Shown here: piece by piece, positions 52,301-59,460 of the stretch
How positions within the stretch are numbered: the first letter of the stretch is position 1
Layout of the letters: the number at the start of each line of letters is the position of its first letter
Assembly (NCBI GenBank): GCA_023053685.1
Contig: JALIGW010000022.1
Coordinates: forward strand, 2,425,001-2,489,000
Direction: 5' to 3'
DNA from: Diadophis punctatus similis
Lineage: Eukaryota > Chordata > Lepidosauria > Squamata > Dipsadidae
Length of the DNA: 64,000 nucleotides
Program-made: the position numbers and the translations under genes
The notes under the pieces: generated by a model
What the model was told of the DNA's origin: nothing
What the model saw: only the letters and a program-made list of their open reading frames with translations
Databases searched by the model: none

Positions 52301-55300
52301 AATAAGTCACAAACTTTCCCAACTTCATATCTTCCGAACAGAGTTTATGTGATGCACTGATCGCTATAGTGATAGTTGGGTCCATAAGAAATGTGGTCAC
52401 TAAGTGAAACTATGATTGTGATTATAATCAAATTTCAGCTTTTCTTTTCTTACAGTTCTATGAAACTTATAAATTCTACAATTTGTCACAAAGTAAATAT
52501 TTTATCCCCGCAGTAACTGTAGTCACTAAATAAGGATATATACCTCATTGGAAAACATTTTGTTCTAGGACAGGGGTCGGCAACCTTAAACACTCAAAGA
52601 GCCAAAAAGGTCCTAACCGGAAGCCCCCCATTCAATTCTGGAGCTAACCAGAAGTTCAGTTACCCCACCATAGAGTCTTCTCCTAGCGCGGTGTCCTTTT
52701 TCCTCTACCAGTCCTAACCGAAAGCGCTACCAATTGTGGAGCTGACCGGAAAACCCGCCCCTTGCCTTAGAGTCTCCTCCTTACATGCCCTGTTCCCCCC
52801 CCTACGCCAACTAGAAGCTCCTCTCAAAATTGTGGTGCCAACTGGCGACAGGGAGCCGCAACAAAGGGATGAAAGAGCCACATGCGGCTCCAGAACCACA
52901 GGTTGCTGACCCTTGTTGTAGTGGGAAAAATGGGTACCAGTGAAATGATGTGTTCCTGACAAAATAAACAGGGTTTTCCTGCCAAAAAAAACCCACGATG
53001 ATCCCAAGTGAGACTTGATCCCTTTGGATTTGTCCTCTGACAGATAATGGTCAATGGGAAGCTCTTCTGTACCTACAAGCACAGAATGCCACCACAAATG
53101 GTCCAGGTCATCAGAATCAGCGGAGATGTGGACGTGCAATTTCTGAACGTGACCGGAGAAGCAATAATGGGGAAAATGGTAAGGATTTGCTATCACAGAA
53201 TCAGCACTTTCTGATTCTTGTTCCCTCTTTAGGAATTGATTCTGGGTTGGTTCAATCCCCAAGCAGCCACTTTTTCATTCTGCTTTCTGTTCGCTCTTCT
53301 CATACACCTTTCTTGAGAATGACTTGCCCTATGTGTCCTCAAGTTGCTGATTTCATTCACGGTTTCCTGTCTTCCAGACTCTCCCTTATTATCAACCTGT
53401 CCCTGCTGGACTCCATCCTGGGATGTCTGTATATATGCAAGGCACTGTGCCCACACACACCAACAGGTAACGTTCCTCAGGGGGCTCACAGAAAGGGCAA
53501 GATGCTCCTTGCTCAAAAGATAATAAGGCTATTATGTTATTCGGGATAGTTTATATAATCCAAATTCTGGTCCAAGGTTAAAACTTTTCTTAATTCTTTG
53601 GATAGTTGCACTTCCTGCTTCTTCCAACTCCAACTAAGCCATGAGGGCTGGGAGCTTGATTCTTCTCCTCAAGCAAAAACATAGCAACCTACAGATTCTA
53701 GCTTCAGGACAAAAGAGAAGGAAGGGATAGAGGTCTACTCTGAGATTCCTGCACTTCCCGTTTAATGTTCTTCTTCTGTTTTTCTGTCTCTCTTTCAGAT
53801 TCCAGGTGGACTTTGCCTGGGCCCAGCATGACGGAGCCGACATTTCGCTCCACTTCAATCCTCGCTTTGATGAGGATATAATTGTGCTCCACACATTTCA
53901 GGCTCACAAGTGGGGGAACCAAGAGTCTCACAATCTGCCCTTCCGAAAGGGCGAGGACTTCAAGATCATTTTCATTGTCAATGAGGCTGAATACCAGGTT
54001 GGTACACGTGACAGAGGCTCCTTTGGGACTTAAAGTGCCTCTTTGTTTTAGCCACAGAATTCAGCACTCATCTGGAATAAGTCACAAGCTTTCCCAACTT
54101 CATATCTTCCGAACAGAGTTTAAGTGATGCACTGATCGCTATAGTGATAGAGACCACAAATTTAGTCAATAAGAAATGTGGTCACTAAGTGAAACTATGA
54201 TTGTGATTATAAACAAATTTCAGCTTTTCCTGTCTTACAGTTCTATGAAACTTATAAATTCTAGAATTTGTCACAAGGTTAATATTTTATCCCTGCAGTA
54301 ACTGCAGTCACTAAATAAGGATAACATATACCTCATTGGAAAACATTTAGTTCTAGGGCAGGGGTCGGCAAGCTTAAACACTCAAAGAGCCACAAAGGTC
54401 CTAACCGGAAGCCCCCCGTTCAATTCTGGAGCTAATCGGAAGTCTGGTTCCCCCACCATAGAGTCTCCTCCTAGTGCGGTGTCCTTTTTCCTCTACCAGT
54501 CCTAACCCAAAGCCCTATCAATTGCGGAGCTGACCAGAAAACCCGCCCCTTGCCATAGAGTCTCCTCCTTACATGCCCTTCTTCCCCCCTCCGCCAACTG
54601 GAAGCTCCTCTCAAATTTGTTGTGCCAACCGGCGACAGGGAGCTGCAATAGAGGGATGAAAGAGCCACATGCGGCTCCAGAGCCGCAGGTTGCTGACCCC
54701 TGTTGTAGGGGGGATAATGGGTACCAGTGAAATGATGTGTTCCTGACGAAATAAACAGGGTTTTCCTGCCCAAAAAAAACGATGATCCCAAGTGAGACTT
54801 GATCCCTTTGGATTTGTCCTCTGACAGATAATGGTCAATGGGAAGCTCTTCTGTACCTATAAGCACAGAATGCCACCACAAATGGTCCAGGTCATCAGAA
54901 TCAGCGGAGACGTGGACCTGCAATTTCTGAACATGATCGGAGAAGCAATAATGGGGAAAATGGTAAGGATTTGCTATCAGAGAGTCAGCACTTTCTGATT
55001 CTTGTTCCCTCTTTAGGAATTGATTCTGAGTTGGTTCAATCCCCAAGCAGCAACTTTCTCATTCTGCTTTCTATTTGATCTTCTCCTTAGAGGGTGTAGC
55101 TAGCATCTAGGCATGGGTTGTCCTCGTCCATTCATCCAATAGGACTGAGTATGTAGTATTCTGTGTATAAGACACACCCAAATTTTAACCCTCTTTTAAG
55201 TGGGGAAGAAAGTGGATGTTATACTTCAAAAATATGGTAATTCCCAAATTATTCCATTTGAGTTCGTGTAAATGACAAATCACCAGATGTAGCCTTAAAG

Positions 55301-58300
55301 AGGGGCAGGCTTATCGAAGCACAAACCTCGGGAATTTACAACCCACGCACCCCCACCTTTTGGTCTCTGCCTCCCAGCAATTTGCCTCCTTGCAGCAAAC
55401 AGCGCACAGTCTGATTAGCACAAGCTTGTCGGCCTTCCGACCATCAGCTGTTTCAAGTGCAGGCAGGAATAGGCTATGGCAGTGATGGCGAACCTGTGGC
55501 ATGCGGAGCCATATCTGCCGGCACGCGAGCCGTTGCCCTAGCTCAGCTCCAGTGCGCATGTATGTGCCCGCCAGCTGATTTTTGGCTCACGCGGAGGCTC
55601 TGGGAGGACGATTTTGGCCTCTGGAGGGCCTCCAGGGTGGCGGGGGTGGAGCGTTTTTGCCCTCCCCAAGCTCCAAGAAAGCCTCTGGAGCCTGGGGAGG
55701 GCAAAAAATGGGCCTACCAGGCCTACTGGAAGTCGGGAAACGGGGAGTGGGATGGGTCGCGCACGCATGCACAGGGGGGTGGGGCGAGTGAGGGGCTTTG
55801 AATTATGGGTGTGGGCACGCACACACGTGCGATAGCGCGCACGTGCACTATTTCGGCACTCGAGGAAAAAAAGGTTCGCCATCACTGGGCTATGGCAATC
55901 CCTGCAGTCTGAAACTATTAGCTGCTTGTGCTAATCAGGCTGACTAAATCTGAAAGTGAAACGGGCTGTTTGCTGTTTGCTGCAAAGAGGTAGAGGTAAC
56001 TGGGAGGTAGAGGCAGTTTTTTATTTTCTTATGCTAATCAGGCTGTGCTGAAACTGGCTGTTTGCTGCAAGGAGGTAAGTCAATAACTATAAATGCCTAT
56101 AGAATGTTCAAATTATTAGACTTATTTTTTAAAGACTGCTTTATTATTGTTCTAGACAACTTAACAAAATGAAGAAGCTTTTTAAAATAAATGCTTGATC
56201 TGAAGAGGCCCAGTGCTATTGTATCTTCTTTTAAATAGCAGAGAATAATGTATACTTTCAGAAAGCCACATCAATTTTAACAGCATCTGTAGAAGTATAG
56301 TCTGAAATGTAATAGTGTCCTGTTGTAGTATTAAGATAAGGCAGCTGAGTTAGACCCTGATTTAGTCATGTTTGGAGTAGATCTATTTAAATAATTGGGA
56401 GGAGTTAGTGTGACGACATTTAAAAAAACTTTCTGGCATTAATATACTGCCATAATGTACATTTCTCCAATTCTTTGCTATTTCTATGGGTCAGGCACAC
56501 ATGCACAGAAATACACAGCAAACAGTGTATATCATCTGTACTGTTTGCTGTTTGCTGCAAGGAGGCAAACTGCTGGAAGGCAGAGGCAGATTTTTTTCTG
56601 TCTCTGCCTCCCAGCAATTGTGGTAAAAAATGCTACCGGTTCAGGTGAACCGGTATAGCCGACGATCAGCTGTGCGACGATCAGCTGTGCCACACGATCT
56701 AGATTAGCTAGAAAGCAGGATTTCTAGCTAATCTAAATCGTGCGGCACAGCTGATCCCCACCTCGCTGTTCTACTTACCTTTGCAGACTCTGATGGCTTC
56801 AAAATGCTCCTTTTTCAGCGCTGCACAGTAGTGCCTGCGCCGCACATGTGTGCACAGTGCGCGCAAACCGAACTGGTAGCAGACTTCAGAAGATTTCACC
56901 CCTGGTTGCACGCCTGGATTTTTGGCATCTCAATTCCAGGCAGCTCCAGATGTGATGCTGGTGGAAACTGTAATCCACCACAGAAGGAGGGCAGAAAGAG
57001 TCATGTCTTGGGACAGAGGAAAACTCATGTCACCTGTCTCTCCAGGGCAGCCAGAGGAAGGAAATACATCCATGGACTTCAATATGATTGGTGGTTTCTT
57101 TTAATGAGGATTGTGAGAAACAAATGAGATCAGTTACTATATCTTGCGTTTTTGTGCATTTTTTCTGCTCTGCAGCAAGCGTCTAACTATGGGAATCCAC
57201 ATAATCCTGTCAAGGAGAGCAACCGTGATTCAGCTCTCCCTGAAAAATCTTTGCCTACACAACCTTTGCCTGGTGCCCACTTACACAATGAGTCTGTCCC
57301 CTCTGGTGCTCTTAGTTCTCAATATTCTGCTGACCCTGCATCCCCACAACCTGCCCCTGCTGCCTCTGAACGTGTGGCCCTGGTCAAACCTGACTCTACT
57401 CTCTGCACAACCTGACCATGCTGCCCCTGCACGTACCCACACTGCCTCTGCACAACATGCCCGTGCAACCCTTGCACAAGGTACCCGTGCGACCCTTGCA
57501 CAACATACCCATGCAACCCTTGCACAAGGTACCCGTGCAGCCCTTGCACAACGTACCCGTGCAACTCTTGGACAAGGTACCCATGCGGCCCTTGCACAAC
57601 CAACCCATGCGGCCCTTGCACAATGTACCCATGCAACCCTTGCACAACGTACCCATGTGGCCCTTGCACAACCAACCCATGCTGCCTCTGCACAATGTAC
57701 CCATGCAACCTTTGCACAACATACCCATGTGGCCCTTACACAACGTACCCATGCAACCCTTGCACAACGTACCCATGTGGCCCTTGCACAACCAACCTGT
57801 GCTGCCTCTGCACAACATACCCATGCAACCCTTGCACAACGTACCCATGTGGCCCTTGCACAACCAACCCATGCAGCCCTTGCACAACATACCCATGCAA
57901 CCCTTGCACAACGTACCCATGCAACCCTTGCACAACGTACCCATGTGGCCCTTGCACAACCAATCCATGCTGCCTCTGCACAACCTGACCAAGGAGCCAG
58001 CAGGGAGGCATCTCTATACAAAGGTGGTCAAAAAAATTAATATAGCTATGCAATGGATGTCTTGCCCCTATTTTACCCGGATTCCAGCAAAGAGTTTGGC
58101 TGGTTGGCTGGTGGTAATGCAAATAGGCAGGCAGTGGAGTGGACTGAAAATCCAACATGGTGCCTTATAGATATGCAAGATTCCATCTTCCATAATTTCC
58201 AACTAGCACAGCCTTGAAGAATTAAAATCTGAACCTCTTTGAAGGCTAGTGGAATAAATACCCCCTCTAGTGGAGAAGAGTGGAATTGCTTCTCCAGAGA

Positions 58301-58682
58301 GTGATTCAGAATTCCATTTCTAGCTCTCTTCTGGAAAATTGTCCTCCGGAGTTTTGGGGTGTTTTTTTTTTAATGTGGGAGCTACAACTCCCCGATTGAA
58401 GTCCCACCCCTTATGTATGGGGGGGTGCTTTTTGATTTTGATGCACCTGTGGATTATGCATCCTCCTCCCTGGAGGATTGGAAATGATCCAGATGTGTTG
58501 GTTCAGCTGTGCTAACATCCTTCCTCTCTTTCCAGCTCTCAATCCGCTGTGGCAATTATCAATTCATTGTTTATGCCAATAAGGAATACTTCTTCAGCTA
58601 TACCCATCGTTACATCCATTTCCCACAGATCAACATACTCGAGATTAGAGGAGATGTGGCCATTTCCTACATCCAATATTAA
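20814..58682 (+). CDS. LGALS4: Giant poly-CRD galectin-4-like gene: 18 tandem N-CRDs, repeat linker, partial C-CRD
   Basis: Eighteen complete three-exon N-type galectin CRDs are followed by a linker exon (57176-58022) and a last exon (58536-58682). All 54 CRD exons have canonical AG acceptors and GT donors and open frames. Each unit is 423 nt, and phase 0 at both ends lets any unit join the next. No unit has its own ATG, stop or polyA signal; the only 3' end is at 58680-58853. Spliced in full, the CRDs alone give 2,538 residues. The gene is a paralogue of the two-CRD gene at 1.6-7.0 kb, which shares the upstream intron, the last intron and the 3' UTR. Problems: no start exon is proven, the linker exon changes frame near 57.37-57.41 kb, and the C-CRD lacks its first two exons. 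It may be a real giant lectin, a set of alternatively spliced forms, or a decaying locus. The very uniform open frames favour function or very recent expansion. Confidence 0.7.
21755..22099. mobile_element. hAT MITE present in the second intron of every array unit
   Basis: It begins CAGGGGTCGGCAACCTTAAA and ends GGTTGATGACCCCTG, with GAGCCACA text near the left end and a GAGCCACATG / GAGCCGC hairpin near the right end. The flanking 8-mers are TTCAAGGG and TTGTAGGG here, and TTCTAGGG / TTGTAGGG in later units, fitting a decayed hAT target duplication. The same insertion is in all 18 units but absent from gene 1. It therefore predates amplification and postdates the split of the two genes. Confidence 0.8.
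22561..26260 (+). CDS. Array unit 2 CRD, interrupted by a hAT element in its intron
   Basis: Exons 22561-22649, 22983-23181, 26126-26260. It is the first unit with the [12 protein letters not shown] start and the IVLHT / WGNQES binding-site changes. The third exon reads FCIYKHR and [11 protein letters not shown]. The second intron is enlarged by a 2.1-kb insertion (23732-25849). Confidence 0.88.
24425..24539. mobile_element. Palindromic hAT MITE nested in the unit 2 insertion
   Basis: A hairpin with CAGGGGTGGCCAAACTATGG ends, the same family as the copy at 12659-12804. The centre is shortened and the flanking 8-mers do not match, so the target duplication has decayed. Confidence 0.75.
25499..25586. 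repeat. Inverted repeat related to the palindromic MITE
   Basis: TGGACTTCAACTCCCAGA and its complement TCTGGGAGTTGAAGTCCA form a hairpin around a short centre. It is a partial MITE without the outer ends. Confidence 0.6.
26460..28047 (+). CDS. Array unit 3 CRD
   Basis: Exons 26460-26548, 26881-27079, 27913-28047. It has [14 protein letters not shown] where other units have HDGAD, then IVLHT and WGNQES. The third exon ends [11 protein letters not shown] with an N-glycosylation sequon. The acceptor tract before exon 2 (CTGTCTCTCTTTCAG) is shared only with unit 18. Confidence 0.88.
28245..29839 (+). CDS. Array unit 4 CRD
   Basis: Exons 28245-28333, 28667-28865, 29705-29839. It carries [12 protein letters not shown] (D for A) and [17 protein letters not shown] long A-run before exon 3 is the unit's own mark. 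Confidence 0.88.
30039..31625 (+). CDS. Array unit 5 CRD
   Basis: Exons 30039-30127, 30461-30659, 31491-31625. It has [12 protein letters not shown], and the third exon keeps the NVT sequon ([12 protein letters not shown]). Confidence 0.88.
31825..33407 (+). CDS. Array unit 6 CRD
   Basis: Exons 31825-31913, 32241-32439, 33273-33407. It has [19 protein letters not shown] and NVIG. The first intron has a 6-base deletion also seen in units 11, 13 and 15. Exon 2 and the second intron match unit 8. Confidence 0.88.
33607..35200 (+). CDS. Array unit 7 CRD
   Basis: Exons 33607-33695, 34029-34227, 35066-35200. It has [19 protein letters not shown] and [16 protein letters not shown] with the NVT sequon. 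It matches unit 9 at a spacing of 3,581 bases. Confidence 0.88.
35400..36988 (+). CDS. Array unit 8 CRD
   Basis: Exons 35400-35488, 35822-36020, 36854-36988. It is a near copy of unit 6, 3,575 bases away ([11 protein letters not shown], same intron marks), but lacks unit 6's 6-base first-intron deletion. Confidence 0.88.
37188..38781 (+). CDS. Array unit 9 CRD
   Basis: Exons 37188-37276, 37610-37808, 38647-38781. It is a near copy of unit 7, with FKIIFIV, IKIS and the NVT sequon. Confidence 0.88.
38981..40574 (+). CDS. Array unit 10 CRD
   Basis: Exons 38981-39069, 39403-39601, 40440-40574. It has [12 protein letters not shown]. It alone reads VNETEYQ instead of VNEAEYQ. The third exon has [16 protein letters not shown]. 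Confidence 0.88.
40774..42361 (+). CDS. Array unit 11 CRD
   Basis: Exons 40774-40862, 41190-41388, 42227-42361. It has [12 protein letters not shown] and NVIG, with the 6-base first-intron deletion. Units 13 and 15 repeat it at exactly 3,575-base spacing. Confidence 0.88.
42561..44149 (+). CDS. Array unit 12 CRD
   Basis: Exons 42561-42649, 42983-43181, 44015-44149. It has [28 protein letters not shown] and a CCTCCCAAAAAAAACCCATG tract before exon 3. Units 14 and 16 share these marks at 3,575-base spacing. Confidence 0.88.
44349..45936 (+). CDS. Array unit 13 CRD
   Basis: Exons 44349-44437, 44765-44963, 45802-45936. Copy of unit 11 type: [20 protein letters not shown], 6-base first-intron deletion. 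Confidence 0.88.
46136..47724 (+). CDS. Array unit 14 CRD
   Basis: Exons 46136-46224, 46558-46756, 47590-47724. Copy of unit 12 type: [20 protein letters not shown]. Confidence 0.88.
47924..49511 (+). CDS. Array unit 15 CRD
   Basis: Exons 47924-48012, 48340-48538, 49377-49511. Copy of unit 11 type: [20 protein letters not shown], 6-base first-intron deletion. Confidence 0.88.
49711..51299 (+). CDS. Array unit 16 CRD
   Basis: Exons 49711-49799, 50133-50331, 51165-51299. Copy of unit 12 type: [20 protein letters not shown]. Confidence 0.88.
51499..53178 (+). CDS. Array unit 17 CRD, mosaic intron and a short insertion
   Basis: Exons 51499-51587, 52024-52222, 53044-53178. It has [12 protein letters not shown] and the NVT sequon. 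The first intron carries a 103-base insertion (51758-51860). The second intron begins with unit 2-type sequence (TTGGGTCCATAAGAAATG) and then becomes like unit 6. Confidence 0.88.
51758..51860. mobile_element. Short TTTA-rich SINE/LINE tail insertion
   Basis: The insert is a TATTTATT run joined to ATGCCGCCCAACTCCCGAAG text, also seen near 23800 and, in part, at 10670. ACTA occurs at both junctions (51754-51757 and 51857-51860), a possible target duplication. Confidence 0.6.
53378..54962 (+). CDS. Array unit 18 CRD (last full unit)
   Basis: Exons 53378-53466, 53799-53997, 54828-54962. It is more diverged: [22 protein letters not shown] for [10 protein letters not shown], and [21 protein letters not shown] and WGNQES are as in the other units. 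After the third exon the intron stays repeat-like to about 55080 and then becomes unique. Confidence 0.88.
55480..55887. mobile_element. GC-rich hAT MITE with perfect target duplication
   Basis: It begins CAGTGATGGCGAACCT and ends AGGTTCGCCATCACTG. Both flanks are GGCTATGG (55472-55479 and 55888-55895). It is GC-rich internally with no intact transposase frame. The ends and the 8-bp duplication are diagnostic of hAT. Confidence 0.92.
56637..56915. mobile_element. Interspersed element with internal hairpin
   Basis: It opens with GCTACCGGTTCAGG, contains a near-perfect inverted repeat around GCAGGA (TTAGCTAGAAA and TTTCTAGCTAA, 56705-56735), and ends near TTTCACCCCTGG. It is similar in style to the ACCGGTTC elements at 1204 and 14200. 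Confidence 0.5.
57176..58022 (+). CDS. Linker exon: Pro-rich start plus about 24 octapeptide repeats, with a frame break
   Basis: After a TCTGCTCTGCAG acceptor the phase-0 frame reads [20 protein letters not shown] and then a Pro/Ala/Ser-rich stretch, as expected of a galectin-4 linker. This frame stops at TGA 57413-57415. From 57415 the +2 frame is a tandem octapeptide array, [Q/W/L/R]PLHN[V/I/Q]P[M/V], about 24 copies to 57985. It then reads [11 protein letters not shown] and meets an AAG|GTGGTC junction in phase 0 for the last exon. The two correct-looking frames differ by one base step. The step must fall between the TGA of the repeat frame at 57367-57369 and the stop at 57415. It may be a sequence error, a true frameshift, or an unseen splice. 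Confidence 0.65.
57418..57990 (+). repeat. 24-nt coding minisatellite
   Basis: Tandem 24-nt units such as CCATGCAACCCTTGCACAAC with small variants. Because 24 is a multiple of three and no unit contains a stop, all three forward frames stay open. Only the PLHN frame joins the final galectin exon. Confidence 0.9.
58536..58682 (+). CDS. Last exon: final third of a galectin-4 C-CRD
   Basis: It has the same 147 nt as the last exon of gene 1. It encodes [28 protein letters not shown] and [14 protein letters not shown], then TAA. The intron before it matches gene 1's last intron. The exons that should carry the first strands and the WGxEER motif are missing, so this half-domain cannot form a normal sugar site alone. 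Confidence 0.85.
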   Translation, partial: LSIRCGNYQFIVYANKEYFFSYTHRYIHFPQINILEIRGDVAISYIQY

Positions 58683-58847
58683 GGGGGGTTCAAAAGACAA
58701 ACACTGGTAGAGATCTCCTTTTTTCTCCCTCTCTGCCAGGATACTCAGAGTTCTGCTGAACTGGAGTGATCTACAAAGCTCCAGTAAATCAATCAATTGG
58801 ATCAATCAGACACTTGAGAAAAATAAAGAGTATTAAGCAATGTTTTC

Positions 58848-58853
58848 AATAAA
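58848..58853 (+). terminator. PolyA signal of the poly-CRD gene
   Basis: AATAAA lies 166 bases after the stop, in a 3' UTR homologous to that of gene 1. It is the only such 3' end after the array. Confidence 0.7.
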
Positions 58854-59066
58854 ACCTCTTGATCAAGCAAAGCAAGCTTTATTTTTTTGCCCTCTGAAAT
58901 TTAAAGACAAGAGTAAACTTAGAAATTTTTAAAAATAACCCCCAGTTCCCAAGGCAGGTTCCAGGTAGTTGGTTATGCACTCTCTGCTGGGTCATGTTTA
59001 ATTCTTGTCTTCTCCTAGGTGTATGTATAGGGATTATCTTTAATAAATTGTGGGTTATATCTATTC

Positions 59067-59190
59067 TATAACAGTGTTTTTTAAACTTGGCAATTTTAAG
59101 ATGCATATATTTCCATTCCCAGAATTCCCCAGTCCCAATTGGGAATTCTGGAAAAAAAAACATATCTTAAAGAGCCAAGTTGAAAACCAC
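59067..59190. mobile_element. Small hAT-like MITE
   Basis: CAGTGTTTTTTAAACTTGGC on the left pairs with GCCAAGTTGAAAACCACT on the right, with an inner TTCCCAATTGGGAA-like hairpin. Half copies occur near 3508 and 7304. Confidence 0.55.
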
Positions 59191-59265
59191 TCATCTATAC
59201 ATACGTCTATCAATTAGTATCTGTAGAATCTTTAACTTGACACTTCCAAATATAAAGAAAGCTCC

Positions 59266-59460
59266 ATGAGGCAAGATGGCTGAGTGGCTTAATGATGCTG
59301 GACATGGTCTTTTCTCCAGTGATTCGAGTCCTAGCAATGCACAGCGGGCTGAGCTCCTGTCACTTGCCTCAGCTTCTGCCCACCTAGCAGTTCAAAAGAA
59401 TGTTCTATACAAGTAGATAAATAGGTACCAGTTTAATGGGGAGACGAGCTGGCGCTTTAT
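59266..59460 (+). mobile_element. tRNA-derived SINE
   Basis: It carries an A box TGGCTGAGTGG and a B box GATTCGAGTCC about 50 bases apart, the pol III promoter of tRNA-derived SINEs. A unique body follows. It is not an intact tRNA gene because the cloverleaf does not close. Confidence 0.6.

Larger units (their letters stand above)
54963..57175. other. Intron between last CRD and linker exon; repeats, no CRD exon
   Basis: I looked here for the missing first two exons of the C-terminal CRD (NGSWGxEE, GGLxA) and saw none. The stretch holds a hAT MITE (55480-55887), a palindromic element (about 56637-56915) and diffuse repeats with GTTTGCTGCAAGGAGG and its complement at 55.3-56.6 kb. Confidence 0.6.

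Noticed and set aside
22232..53549. Repeated + strand frames of 120-166 codons over the first CRD exon, and 95-codon minus-strand frames
   Set aside because: They cross the splice acceptor and read the exon in the wrong frame ([15 protein letters not shown]). The true frame, [12 protein letters not shown], matches galectin-4. They recur only because the unit recurs.
22229..54962. CRISPR-like or simple satellite array
   Set aside because: The period is 1.79 kb with conserved exons and introns; it is a gene-internal tandem duplication in a eukaryote.
25679..55046. Minus-strand frames of 110-220 codons starting [11 protein letters not shown] in most units
   Set aside because: They are antisense to the third CRD exon and the MITE, vary in length by indels, and match no family.
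57144..58040. 298-codon Ala/Thr/His-rich frame and the minus-strand frames over the minisatellite
   Set aside because: A 24-nt repeat without stops leaves several frames open. Only the PLHN frame connects in phase to the last galectin exon.
59266..59345. A functional tRNA gene
   Set aside because: A and B boxes are present but the arms do not pair into a cloverleaf; a SINE head fits better.
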